Part shown: positions 1 to 5,552 of the stretch, piece by piece
Position numbering within the stretch: position 1 is the first letter of the stretch
Layout of the letters: every line of letters begins with the position of its first letter
Notes under the pieces: model-generated
Database searches by the model: none
What the model was told of the DNA's origin: nothing
The model's input: only the letters and a program-made list of their open reading frames with translations
NCBI GenBank assembly: GCA_042096095.1
Contig: JBELME010000156.1
Coordinates: 1 to 9,549 of the forward strand
Source: Enterovibrio sp042096095
Lineage (GTDB): Bacteria > Pseudomonadota > Gammaproteobacteria > Enterobacterales > Vibrionaceae
Length of the DNA: 9,549 nucleotides
Reading direction: 5' to 3'
Position numbers and translations under genes: made by a program

Positions 1-337
1 GACCGCCCAGGACGTACGCATCTAACCACGCTGCAAGCATCCAACCAGCCGGCACCACAAATGCGCCAACAATCAGTGTGAGTGTGAAAATACGCGCGGC
101 CATGCGTTTGCGTTCGTTAGCGTCGTTTTGCCCTCCGACAAAGCGATACAAAGCGTCTTCCAACCCCAATCCGACCAAGATGCTGCCGAGGGCCGCAATA
201 CTGCTGACAATTTCGAGTTTCCCGAATTCCGCTTGTGGCAAATGATGAGTGATGAAAGGCAGCATCAATAAAGAAATGCCTTTCATCAATGCAATGCTGC
301 TTCCGTACAACAGTGTTTGCTTCATCATCGGCGTCAT
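1..337 (-). CDS. sypK: Wzx-type polysaccharide flippase, N-terminal part (SypK-like)
   Basis: Only the first 112 residues are visible; the gene runs off the left edge. The peptide opens with MTPMMKQTLLYGSS and has hydrophobic stretches at about residues 8-30, 43-60 and 82-110, separated by a charged loop (NDANERKR, about 71-78). This is how oligosaccharide flippases of the MATE/MVF-like Wzx superfamily begin. Such proteins sit in the inner membrane and move undecaprenyl-linked repeat units to the periplasm. Several in-frame ATGs are crowded at the start (355, 346, 337, 328, 325). I chose 337 because AAGGA lies 8 bases before it. It begins 35 bp after the stop of the third glycosyltransferase gene, with no terminator or promoter seen between, so it is probably co-transcribed. 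The family call rests on topology and opening sequence; the name sypK rests on gene order after H, I and J. Confidence 0.78.
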   Translation of the reverse strand, partial: MTPMMKQTLLYGSSIALMKGISLLMLPFITHHLPQAEFGKLEIVSSIAALGSILVGLGLEDALYRFVGGQNDANERKRMAARIFTLTLIVGAFVVPAGWMLAAWLDAYVLGG

Positions 338-345
338 GGTTTTCA

Positions 346-350
346 TCCTT
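346..350 (-). promoter_or_regulatory. Ribosome binding site choosing the flippase start
   Basis: AAGGA on the minus strand lies 8 bases before the ATG at 337. The upstream in-frame ATGs at 355 and 346 have no comparable site at a workable distance, so 337 is the best-supported start. Confidence 0.5.
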
Positions 351-372
351 GCCATTACGTGTATGTGTTGTT

Positions 373-1509
373 TTATTGCTCTTTTGAAACCAGCTCTGGC
401 ATAACTTGGCGCGATTTACTCACCAGACTTTCGCAGATCGCAGCGAAGCAAAGGTCAGCGCGATATTGAAGAGCAATGTTGCTGGCGGCTTGACCCATTC
501 TCTTAACCTGTCGCATGTTTTGCTCCGCGGCTTGGATTGCTTCAATCAAGCTGTCTACATCGTCAGGTTGATACTTTAGGCAATTTTCATTGGCGGTTAA
601 CTGGCGATCCCAAAAGGCGTCGTCAGAGGGAATGATCACACACATGCCAGCAGCCATAGTCTCGAGAATCGACAAGCCAAAAGGCTCTTTGGTGCTGGTG
701 GAAACAAAGATGTTTGCACTGGCACGGATCTCATCAAGGTTATCCGGCGCTTGGTGCCAGAAGACTTTGCTCAAGGTTTGTGGCGCTTCGCTGGTGGGTA
801 AATTGTTTTGTTTCGGACGGATATAACAGACGTGTGATTCTGGACGCTCAGCGGGGCTCAATTTGCTCAACGCTGCCGTGAACGTATCAAGGCCTTTCCA
901 TTTCAATAGTGATGCTGCCCAGAGCATGACGGCATAGTCATATTGGCATTGGCTCGGCCAGGACTGCTTAGGCAGCCCGTTTTTGAAAGGTTGGATCTGA
1001 GGGTATGAAGCAATGTCTGGCGAGTGTCCCGCCGCTTCCAACGCCGTGGATAAAGAGGCTTGCGTGGCGTCGAGATAGAACACACTGTCGGCGGCGGCGA
1101 GACAGCGACCAATGGTGCGTGATTTCGCCACTGGGCCGTGAATCATTTGGATTAAGCGGTAACCAAGCACTGCTTTTACCAAATACAGACCCAGATCAAC
1201 CCCCGGGCCTGATGCGCCTAACGCTGTGTGTATTTGTCCCACAAACAGACGAAGCCAGAGCAGTTGAATCGCGATCAGAATGTGACGCGCAAAGTACCCT
1301 AAGCCTTGTTCTGCTGTTTCCAAACGCTTAGGCATATGCAGCTTGGCGACATAGGCTTGTGATGATGCCCATGTCTCTTTGTCTGCGGTGAGAATGGTCA
1401 CGCGCGCTTCTTGGCTCTCAAGCTGACTCAGCACATGCTTGGTAGAGACTTTGGATCCGCCAGCAAAGGCGATGGGATCAAGGATAACGATGTGCGTTAA
1501 TCGACTCAT
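373..1509 (-). CDS. sypJ: GT4-family glycosyltransferase (SypJ-like)
   Basis: Predicted 378-residue cytoplasmic retaining glycosyltransferase with the two-domain GT-B fold of family GT4. The N-terminal acceptor half starts MSRLTHIVILDPIAFAGGSK with the glycine-rich loop expected near the front. The C-terminal donor half carries the EX7E signature at E275 and E283 (EPFGLSILE), followed by MAAGMCVIIPS. The typical GT4 GRL/K-x-x-K segment is only loosely present (about residues 196-206, LWAASLLKWKG). The frame is open further upstream (to 1620), but that would overlap the previous gene. The ATG at 1509 overlaps the previous stop as ATGA and has AAGGAGG four bases before it. The four-base overlap implies translational coupling to the gene before it. 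The expected role is adding one sugar to a lipid-linked exopolysaccharide repeat; the sugar and acceptor cannot be told from sequence. The name rests on gene order. Confidence 0.8.
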   Translation of the reverse strand: MSRLTHIVILDPIAFAGGSKVSTKHVLSQLESQEARVTILTADKETWASSQAYVAKLHMPKRLETAEQGLGYFARHILIAIQLLWLRLFVGQIHTALGASGPGVDLGLYLVKAVLGYRLIQMIHGPVAKSRTIGRCLAAADSVFYLDATQASLSTALEAAGHSPDIASYPQIQPFKNGLPKQSWPSQCQYDYAVMLWAASLLKWKGLDTFTAALSKLSPAERPESHVCYIRPKQNNLPTSEAPQTLSKVFWHQAPDNLDEIRASANIFVSTSTKEPFGLSILETMAAGMCVIIPSDDAFWDRQLTANENCLKYQPDDVDSLIEAIQAAEQNMRQVKRMGQAASNIALQYRADLCFAAICESLVSKSRQVMPELVSKEQ

Positions 1510-2780
1510 AGCGCCTCCTTCGCAAAAAGATCGTTGGCAGTTTGTGCCGTTGCTTTGCGATTTTTTACAAACTTCAATGACGCTTGAATCGGTGGAAGCA
1601 CCTGCCAGTGGCTGTGCCATTTCAACGGCATGCCTGGGTCGGTAAGCAAGGTGTTGTAAAGCGCTTCGAACTTCTCGGTATGAGACGAAATCGTGAATTT
1701 TTCCATCACGCGTTTGTAGCCGTTTTGACCGAGCAACAAACGTTGTTCTTGGTTGATGTAAAGGTGGAACATGGCTTGCGCAATGGCATGTGCATCTTCT
1801 ATTGGCACCAAAATGCCTGTTTCGTGGTGCGACACAACGCTAGGAATGCCCCCCACATTGGGCGCGACAACCGGCAAGCCGCTGAGGCCCGCCTCGGCGA
1901 GTGTCAGTCCGAATACTTCTTCTCGTGCGCCAGACACGACCATGTCAGCCCCGCCGCGCAATAGACCAACCACATTGTGTTGTTCCCCAATCAAATGCAC
2001 GTAATCTTCAAGACCAGCTTCATGAATTTGGTTTTCGAGGTTTTTGCGTTCTGCGCCTTCACCAATCACTACCAAGTGAAGAGGGAGGTACATTTCACGC
2101 AGTTGTTTGCAAGCTTCAATCAACAGATCAACGCCTTTGCGGGTGATCAATGAACAGATGCTAACGGCGATGAATGCATCGCTTGGCAAAGACAGTTTCT
2201 TGCGAAGGTTGGTAACGGGCTGAGCAAGCAAGGCGTCGGTATCAATGCCATTTGGAATGACTTGGCAGCGTTCTTCTTTGCCACCATCATTCAGCAATTG
2301 ATCAACCACAGGTTGGCTCACGCCTACCGCCATGCTGGCGTGGTGAAGACCAAGTGTGATGCGGTCTCGCAATGGGTAACGCGAATGAAGATGTAACACC
2401 AAAGGTAACTTGCGCGCGCGAGAGACAACATTCAGCCATTGGCTTGGCGCGCCGCTGTTTGCGTGGAGCAGGTCGATATTGTGGTTATCGACAATCTCAA
2501 TGCCTTGGCTGATGAGTTGTCTGTAGCCGCGAAAATTGCATTTCGGCGCGATTTCACCGAACAGGAGCGGAAATTCGCTAACGTAAACGTCGATGTTGAG
2601 CTTGCGCGCTTCATCCGCCAGTGATTCACTGTTACACCATAGAACCGGCGTAAAGGCGTCCTTGTCGATGTGCGTGAGTAAATCAAGTAAGCAGCGTTCA
2701 CTTCCACGAATCCAGTTATCACCGTAATGCACAAACAAGACATTGCGCGATGTTGAGAGAGTTTGGGTGTTTGAATACAT
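1506..2780 (-). CDS. sypI: GT4-family glycosyltransferase (SypI-like)
   Basis: Predicted 424-residue GT4 glycosyltransferase of the cytoplasmic face. The N-terminal domain holds NVLFVHYGDNWIRGSE (about 13-28), the usual first strand and loop of the acceptor domain. The middle has the linker-type motif QVIPNGID (173-180). The donor domain has SLITRKGVDLLIEA (210-223), VIGEGAE (238-244) and the EX7E pair at E288 and E296 (EVFGLTLAE), then GLPVVAPNVGGIPSVV. The C-terminus has about 40 extra basic residues without recognisable motif. The ATG at 2780 has GGAGG eight bases before it. The gene ends in an ATGA overlap with sypJ. A candidate sigma-54 promoter lies about 135 bp upstream. In V. fischeri, sypI is one of the syp genes reported to have its own sigma-54 promoter, which supports the assignment. 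The donor sugar is unknown. Confidence 0.83.
   Translation of the reverse strand: MYSNTQTLSTSRNVLFVHYGDNWIRGSERCLLDLLTHIDKDAFTPVLWCNSESLADEARKLNIDVYVSEFPLLFGEIAPKCNFRGYRQLISQGIEIVDNHNIDLLHANSGAPSQWLNVVSRARKLPLVLHLHSRYPLRDRITLGLHHASMAVGVSQPVVDQLLNDGGKEERCQVIPNGIDTDALLAQPVTNLRKKLSLPSDAFIAVSICSLITRKGVDLLIEACKQLREMYLPLHLVVIGEGAERKNLENQIHEAGLEDYVHLIGEQHNVVGLLRGGADMVVSGAREEVFGLTLAEAGLSGLPVVAPNVGGIPSVVSHHETGILVPIEDAHAIAQAMFHLYINQEQRLLLGQNGYKRVMEKFTISSHTEKFEALYNTLLTDPGMPLKWHSHWQVLPPIQASLKFVKNRKATAQTANDLFAKEAL
1514..1520 (-). promoter_or_regulatory. Strong ribosome binding site of sypJ
   Basis: AAGGAGG lies four bases before the ATG at 1509, inside the last codons of the upstream glycosyltransferase gene. 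It decides the start against the longer in-frame reading from 1620. Confidence 0.75.
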
Positions 2781-2915
2781 ACTCTCTTCCTCCAGTTAGT
2801 TCAGTGACTCGTCACATGCGGTGTTTAGTGTGTCTGTGGCGAGATAGTCATATTGACGATTGGCTTTCTTGTTGTATGACGTTGCCAATGGTCATCCCTG
2901 TATGTCTAAAATGTT

Positions 2916-2931
2916 TGCAAGGAGTAGGCCA
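2916..2931 (-). promoter_or_regulatory. Candidate sigma-54 promoter of sypI-J-K
   Basis: The minus strand reads TGGCCT-ACTCC-TTGCA, against the consensus TGGCAC-N5-TTGCW. The invariant GG and GC have the required 10-base spacing; positions 5 and 6 of the -24 box deviate. Counting from the -12 C, transcription would start near 2905, leaving a leader of about 125 bases. It lies just past the terminator of sypH and about 75-115 bp from a tandem pair of enhancer-like motifs. Confidence 0.62.
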
Positions 2932-2950
2932 TGTTTTTAACGTGTTGAAT

Positions 2951-2997
2951 ATAAACAAAAGCGCCGCGTGAGCCTGCGAAAAATGCAGAGTCGGCGC
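2951..2997 (-). terminator. Rho-independent terminator of sypH
   Basis: On the minus strand an outer stem GCGCCG (2997-2992) pairs with CGGCGC (2966-2961). An inner stem CTGC/GCAG (2988-2985 with 2977-2974) closes a loop ATTTTTC. The structure is followed directly by TTTTGTTTAT. It starts about 40 bases after the sypH stop. The internal bulge makes it imperfect. The plus strand has no T tract after the hairpin, so it should act in one direction. Confidence 0.68.
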
Positions 2998-3006
2998 GAC
3001 GCCATT

Positions 3007-3044
3007 TAGTCATTATGAAAAAGATAAGTAGTCATTATGCGAAA
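3007..3044 (+). promoter_or_regulatory. Tandem SypG-enhancer-like pair upstream of sypI
   Basis: Two copies in direct orientation start at 3007 (TAGTCATTATGAAAAA) and 3029 (TAGTCATTATGCGAAA), 22 bp apart. They share the 11-mer TAGTCATTATG and match at 14 of 16 positions. They resemble the syp enhancer recognised by SypG in V. fischeri, whose consensus I recall as TTCTCA-N3-TGC followed by a degenerate tail: the TCA, TG and A-rich end are kept, while the first bases read TAG instead of TTC. The second copy contains the sypH stop codon (TTA on plus, 3035-3037). The pair lies about 100-140 bp upstream of the predicted sypI transcription start, a normal enhancer distance for an NtrC-family activator. 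Confidence 0.6.
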
Positions 3045-4048
3045 TTGGCATAATCCGCAAGTAACTTAGGAACAACGGCTTCCGTTGAAAAGCGCTGTTT
3101 GATGGTGGCAATGGCTTCTTGGCTCCATTGTGCCTTTTGCACGTTGTCAGACATTCGCCAATCTTGAATGGCAGCGACCATGCCTTCCATATCCCCTTGT
3201 TTCATCAGCCAACCGTTTTCATTCGGCTTGACGAGTTGATCCAGTGAGCCAACGTCAAACGCGATCACTGGAATGCCCCGCGCCATGGCTTCAAGCGCTG
3301 CCATTGGCAGACCTTCAGCGCGGGAAGGGATCACTAACAAACCGATGCGCGGCCACACATCGCGCATGTCTTTTTGAGGGCCATGAAAGGCAAGGTTGTC
3401 GGGCGCTTTTTGCTCGAGTTCTTTACGTAGGGGGCCATCACCATAAACGTGGAAATCGAGATGCGGAAAGCGTTTCGATAACGTGCTGAAACGATCCGGC
3501 GCTTTCTCATGGCTTAGTCGCCCAACAAACGCGATTTCTGTGCCGAAAGACGGTGATAGCGTGCTGGTGTCCACGAAGTTATCTGCCAGTTTTGCCGAGC
3601 ACGGTAACGTAGACAGGATTGGGCTGCTCACTGCATACACATGGTTGGCAAGGAAGGCGGTATGGCGATCAAACCAGTCGTACCATTGCAGCTTGCCTTG
3701 CTTTTGTTCGCCACTGTGAAACGTACTGGCGCAGGGGACTTTCATTAATCGTGCAATCGGGCGCACCAAAATCCCTGCTTTGTAACCGTGCGTATGGATC
3801 ACATCGGGCTTTTCTTTTTTAAGCGCTTGCCACAAAGAAGCAATGCGTCCATCAAGCATGATGCAATCCAATCCTGAAAACATGAGTCTGCGTTGGAGAG
3901 GGTGCTCGCCGTAGTTTTGAAGGAACACAACGCTGACTTGATTGTCGGCGGCTTTAAGACCGAGTGCGAGTTGTTCAACATGGGATTCAATGCCGCCAAA
4001 CCCGCGGCTATCTAAAACGATCCAAATGTTACTTATTCTTTTTTTCAT
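3035..4048 (-). CDS. sypH: GT4-family glycosyltransferase (SypH-like)
   Basis: Predicted 337-residue GT4 glycosyltransferase. The N-terminal half has GFGGIESHVEQLALGL (16-31), the glycine loop of the GT-B acceptor domain, and DVIHTHGYKAGILVR (82-96). The donor half has FVGRLSHEKAPDRF (174-187), VYGDGPLRKEL (201-211) and the EX7E pair at E245 and E253 (EGLPMAALE), then ARGIPVIAFDVGS. The length is normal for the family. The frame stays open to an ATG at 4189, but I reject that start: it lies upstream of the predicted sigma-54 transcription start near 4126 and has poor ribosome-site spacing, whereas the ATG at 4048 has GGAGG five bases before it. The gene is monocistronic by its terminator at 2951-2997. 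Expected role: assembling the lipid-linked syp-like polysaccharide repeat in the cytoplasm. The sugar specificity is unknown; the name rests on gene order. Confidence 0.82.
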   Translation of the reverse strand: MKKRISNIWIVLDSRGFGGIESHVEQLALGLKAADNQVSVVFLQNYGEHPLQRRLMFSGLDCIMLDGRIASLWQALKKEKPDVIHTHGYKAGILVRPIARLMKVPCASTFHSGEQKQGKLQWYDWFDRHTAFLANHVYAVSSPILSTLPCSAKLADNFVDTSTLSPSFGTEIAFVGRLSHEKAPDRFSTLSKRFPHLDFHVYGDGPLRKELEQKAPDNLAFHGPQKDMRDVWPRIGLLVIPSRAEGLPMAALEAMARGIPVIAFDVGSLDQLVKPNENGWLMKQGDMEGMVAAIQDWRMSDNVQKAQWSQEAIATIKQRFSTEAVVPKLLADYANFA

Positions 4049-4053
4049 GTTGC

Positions 4054-4058
4054 CCTCC
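4054..4058 (-). promoter_or_regulatory. Ribosome binding site choosing the sypH start
   Basis: GGAGG on the minus strand is separated from the ATG at 4048 by GCAAC. The alternative upstream ATG (4189) has only AAGGA two bases away and would precede the predicted transcription start. Confidence 0.72.
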
Positions 4059-4136
4059 ACGGTCACGATAAGTGCGAGCAAAAGGTCTGTGTTTTCGAAA
4101 AGCGCTTCGATGAGGCTCGCGAGTGCCGAAGAAAAC

Positions 4137-4152
4137 TGCAAAGTTAGTGCCA
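4137..4152 (-). promoter_or_regulatory. Sigma-54 promoter of sypH (perfect consensus)
   Basis: The minus strand reads TGGCAC-TAACT-TTGCA, identical to the consensus TGGCAC-N5-TTGCW at every fixed position. The predicted start of transcription is near 4126, giving a leader of about 77 bases before the ATG at 4048. A tandem pair of enhancer-like motifs lies about 147-184 bp upstream of that start. Confidence 0.88.
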
Positions 4153-4238
4153 GTTCGGCATATGACGTGCGAGTGAGTTGATAAGGCATTGTCCTTAAAA
4201 GGTTGAGAGACTAATAGGCGTCAGAACCGAGAGTGACA

Positions 4239-4266
4239 TGGCACGTGCGGTGTGTACGGCCACACC
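4239..4266. repeat. Dyad symmetry between enhancer and sypH promoter
   Basis: A perfect 8-bp palindrome GCACGTGC (4241-4248) abuts an inverted repeat GGTGTG-N6-CACACC (4249-4266). TGGC (4239-4242) can also pair with GCCA (4259-4262). It could be an operator for a second regulator or a looping-protein site; no known binding consensus was recognised. Confidence 0.4.
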
Positions 4267-4272
4267 TGAAAA

Positions 4273-4310
4273 TTCTCATTTTGATGAACAAATTTAGTCA
4301 TTCTGCGAAA
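4273..4310 (+). promoter_or_regulatory. Tandem SypG-enhancer-like pair shared by sypH and the epimerase
   Basis: The first copy starts at 4273 (TTCTCATTTTGATGAA) and the second at 4295 (TAGTCATTCTGCGAAA), again 22 bp apart. The first begins with the exact TTCTCA of the V. fischeri syp enhancer as I recall it and has TG at the right place. The second matches the copy at 3029 at 15 of 16 positions. The distance is about 147-184 bp to the predicted sypH start and about 224-261 bp to the epimerase start. A bidirectional role is inferred from position. Confidence 0.65.
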
Positions 4311-4336
4311 AACACGTTTTGTCGGCATTCAATCCG

Positions 4337-4352
4337 CATGTCAGATTGAGCA
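4337..4352 (-). promoter_or_regulatory. Possible third, reverse-oriented enhancer half-site
   Basis: The minus strand reads TGCTCAATCTGACATG, matching the remembered enhancer pattern at five of six left-arm bases and at TG. It is single and has a poor tail, so it could be chance. If real, it would face the epimerase promoter. Confidence 0.25.
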
Positions 4353-4507
4353 AATTGAAGAAGGGTTTTGCGCGCAGCAAACCGTGTTTTCTTATTTTTC
4401 ATTTTTCCATCAGTGAACTCAAAAATGGAATGCCCCTGTTTGCATATAGCGTAAAACCTAGGCAAAAGGCCGCGATGCAACAAAAAGTCACAAGAAAGAA
4501 AGTAACT

Positions 4508-4523
4508 TGGCAAACACTTTGCA
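4508..4523 (+). promoter_or_regulatory. Sigma-54 promoter of the epimerase gene
   Basis: The plus strand reads TGGCAA-ACACT-TTGCA, one mismatch (A for C at position 6) from TGGCAC-N5-TTGCW with exact spacing. Transcription is predicted to start near 4534, about 30 bases before the ATG at 4564, leaving room for the ribosome site AGAGG. It points away from the sypH promoter. Confidence 0.8.
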
Positions 4524-4553
4524 TCGAACGAATCAGCTCACTCTTATTTTCGT

Positions 4554-4558
4554 AGAGG
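4554..4558 (+). promoter_or_regulatory. Ribosome binding site choosing the epimerase start
   Basis: AGAGG lies five bases before the ATG at 4564. The frame is open back to a TTG at 4507, but that codon sits inside the sigma-54 promoter and cannot be in the transcript from it. Confidence 0.6.
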
Positions 4559-4563
4559 CAGAT

Positions 4564-5508
4564 ATGGCAAGTTACCTAGTTACAGGCGGTTGCGGCTTTA
4601 TTGGATCACATTTGGTCGAATCTCTCCTAGCAGATGGTCACCACGTTCGCATCGTCGATAATCTATCAACGGGTTCTCGTGACAACGTGCCTCGTCATTG
4701 TGAATTGAGCGTGGCAGACATTTCGATGCCTGGTGTGCTTGATGAGGCAATGGATGGCGTTGATGGGTGTTTTCATTTAGCAGCCATCGCGTCTGTTCAA
4801 CGCTCTAATCAAGAATGGATTGAGACGCACAATATAAATCTCACGAGTACGATCCGCGTGTTTGATGCTGCGCGAGCGGCTAAAACCCCGGTTGTCTACG
4901 CGTCGTCGGCAGCGGTCTATGGTGACAATGCAGAACTGCCATTATCTGAGCGTTCAACGGTACGACCGCTCACGGCCTACGGCGCAGACAAACTGGGGTC
5001 TGAGTTACATGCGAGAGTGGCATCTCTGGTGCATGGTGTGCCGACGACCGGCATGCGCTTTTTTAACGTCTTTGGGCCTCGCCAAGATCCTAAATCTCCG
5101 TATTCCGGTGTGATTTCTATTTTTGCCGACAAACTGCTGGAAGGCCATGCACTAACCATTTTTGGTGATGGTGAACAGACGCGGGATTTTATCTATGTCG
5201 GTGATGTAGTGCGTTTCCTTCGCGCAGCGATGACAAACGTGTCAGTGTCTCCCGATGTGTTCAATGTGTGTCGTGGTGAGGCAATGTCCGTGAATCAGTT
5301 AGCGACCATCCTCATGTCGATTACAGGTTCACGTGTTGCCATTGAATATATGCCCCCTCGACGAGGCGATATACGAACGTCTACAGGCAGTCCGTGTCGC
5401 GCAACAAAAGAGCTTGGGCTAGTGGCAACAACCCGCGTGACACAGGGCTTGAGATCATTTCTGAGTCATTTGACGGACAGCGATAAGTCTCGATTATCTG
5501 TCGGATGA
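4564..5508 (+). CDS. NAD-dependent sugar-nucleotide epimerase (UDP-hexose 4-epimerase type)
   Basis: Predicted 314-residue extended short-chain dehydrogenase/reductase. The NAD-binding Rossmann motif TGGCGFIGS is at 7-15, an acidic residue that would hold the ribose at D32 (VDNLSTGS), and the Ser-Tyr-Lys catalytic set at S114/S115 (YASSAAVYG) and Y139-x3-K143 (AYGADK). RFFNVFGPRQDPKSPYSG (165-182) and FGDGEQTRDFIYVGDV (200-215) are typical of UDP-glucose or UDP-N-acetylglucosamine 4-epimerases. It probably interconverts a UDP-hexose or UDP-HexNAc pair to feed the neighbouring glycosyltransferases; the exact sugar is unclear, and a dehydratase or decarboxylase of the same family is less likely. 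It is cytoplasmic. It is the only plus-strand gene here, placed between sypG and sypH where I know of no such gene in the V. fischeri locus. The near-consensus sigma-54 promoter suggests co-regulation with the polysaccharide genes. Confidence 0.85.
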   Translation: MASYLVTGGCGFIGSHLVESLLADGHHVRIVDNLSTGSRDNVPRHCELSVADISMPGVLDEAMDGVDGCFHLAAIASVQRSNQEWIETHNINLTSTIRVFDAARAAKTPVVYASSAAVYGDNAELPLSERSTVRPLTAYGADKLGSELHARVASLVHGVPTTGMRFFNVFGPRQDPKSPYSGVISIFADKLLEGHALTIFGDGEQTRDFIYVGDVVRFLRAAMTNVSVSPDVFNVCRGEAMSVNQLATILMSITGSRVAIEYMPPRRGDIRTSTGSPCRATKELGLVATTRVTQGLRSFLSHLTDSDKSRLSVG

Positions 5509-5519
5509 TATCTGGCGTG

Positions 5520-5532
5520 AGCACCCAGTGCT
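5520..5532 (+). terminator. Weak hairpin between converging genes
   Basis: AGCAC-CCA-GTGCT forms a 5-bp stem with a 3-base loop in the 44-bp gap between the epimerase stop and the sypG stop. It is followed on plus only by TTGAACGGTTTG, a poor T tract, and has no T tract on minus. If it ends transcription at all it is inefficient. Confidence 0.22.
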
Positions 5533-5552
5533 TTGAACGGTTTGTGCTGCGG

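Larger units (their letters stand above)
4049..4563. other. 515-bp divergent regulatory region between sypH and the epimerase gene
   Basis: No convincing gene lies here; the short open frames lack ribosome sites and family features. From left to right it holds the sypH leader (4049-4126) with nested inverted repeats, the sypH sigma-54 promoter (4137-4152), and a dyad region (4239-4266). A pair of enhancer-like motifs (4273-4310) and a weak reverse copy (4337-4352) follow, then an A/T-rich stretch with the overlapping inverted repeats CATTTTT/AAAAATG and TTCCAT/ATGGAA (4400-4430). It ends with the epimerase sigma-54 promoter (4508-4523). Confidence 0.75.

Noticed and set aside
1510..1620. 37-residue N-terminal extension of sypJ
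   Set aside because: It lies wholly inside the C-terminal coding part of sypI; the ATG at 1509 has a strong ribosome site and the usual ATGA overlap.
2750..2971. 73-residue open frame on plus starting inside sypI
   Set aside because: It begins within the sypI 5' end, runs through that gene's promoter and into the sypH terminator, and shows no domain.
4049..4189. 47-residue N-terminal extension of sypH in an open frame
   Set aside because: The extra ATG is upstream of the predicted sigma-54 start (about 4126), has poor ribosome-site spacing, and the extension has no GT4 features. The stretch is promoter and leader.
4239..4253. TGGCAC on plus as a further sigma-54 promoter
   Set aside because: At the required spacing the -12 box reads GTGT, lacking the essential GC.
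4298..4513. 71-residue open frame on minus in the divergent region
   Set aside because: No ribosome site and no family resemblance, and it overlaps the promoter and enhancer elements.
4507..4563. TTG start extending the epimerase by 19 residues
   Set aside because: The codon overlaps the sigma-54 -24 box, and the Rossmann motif starts normally after the ATG at 4564.
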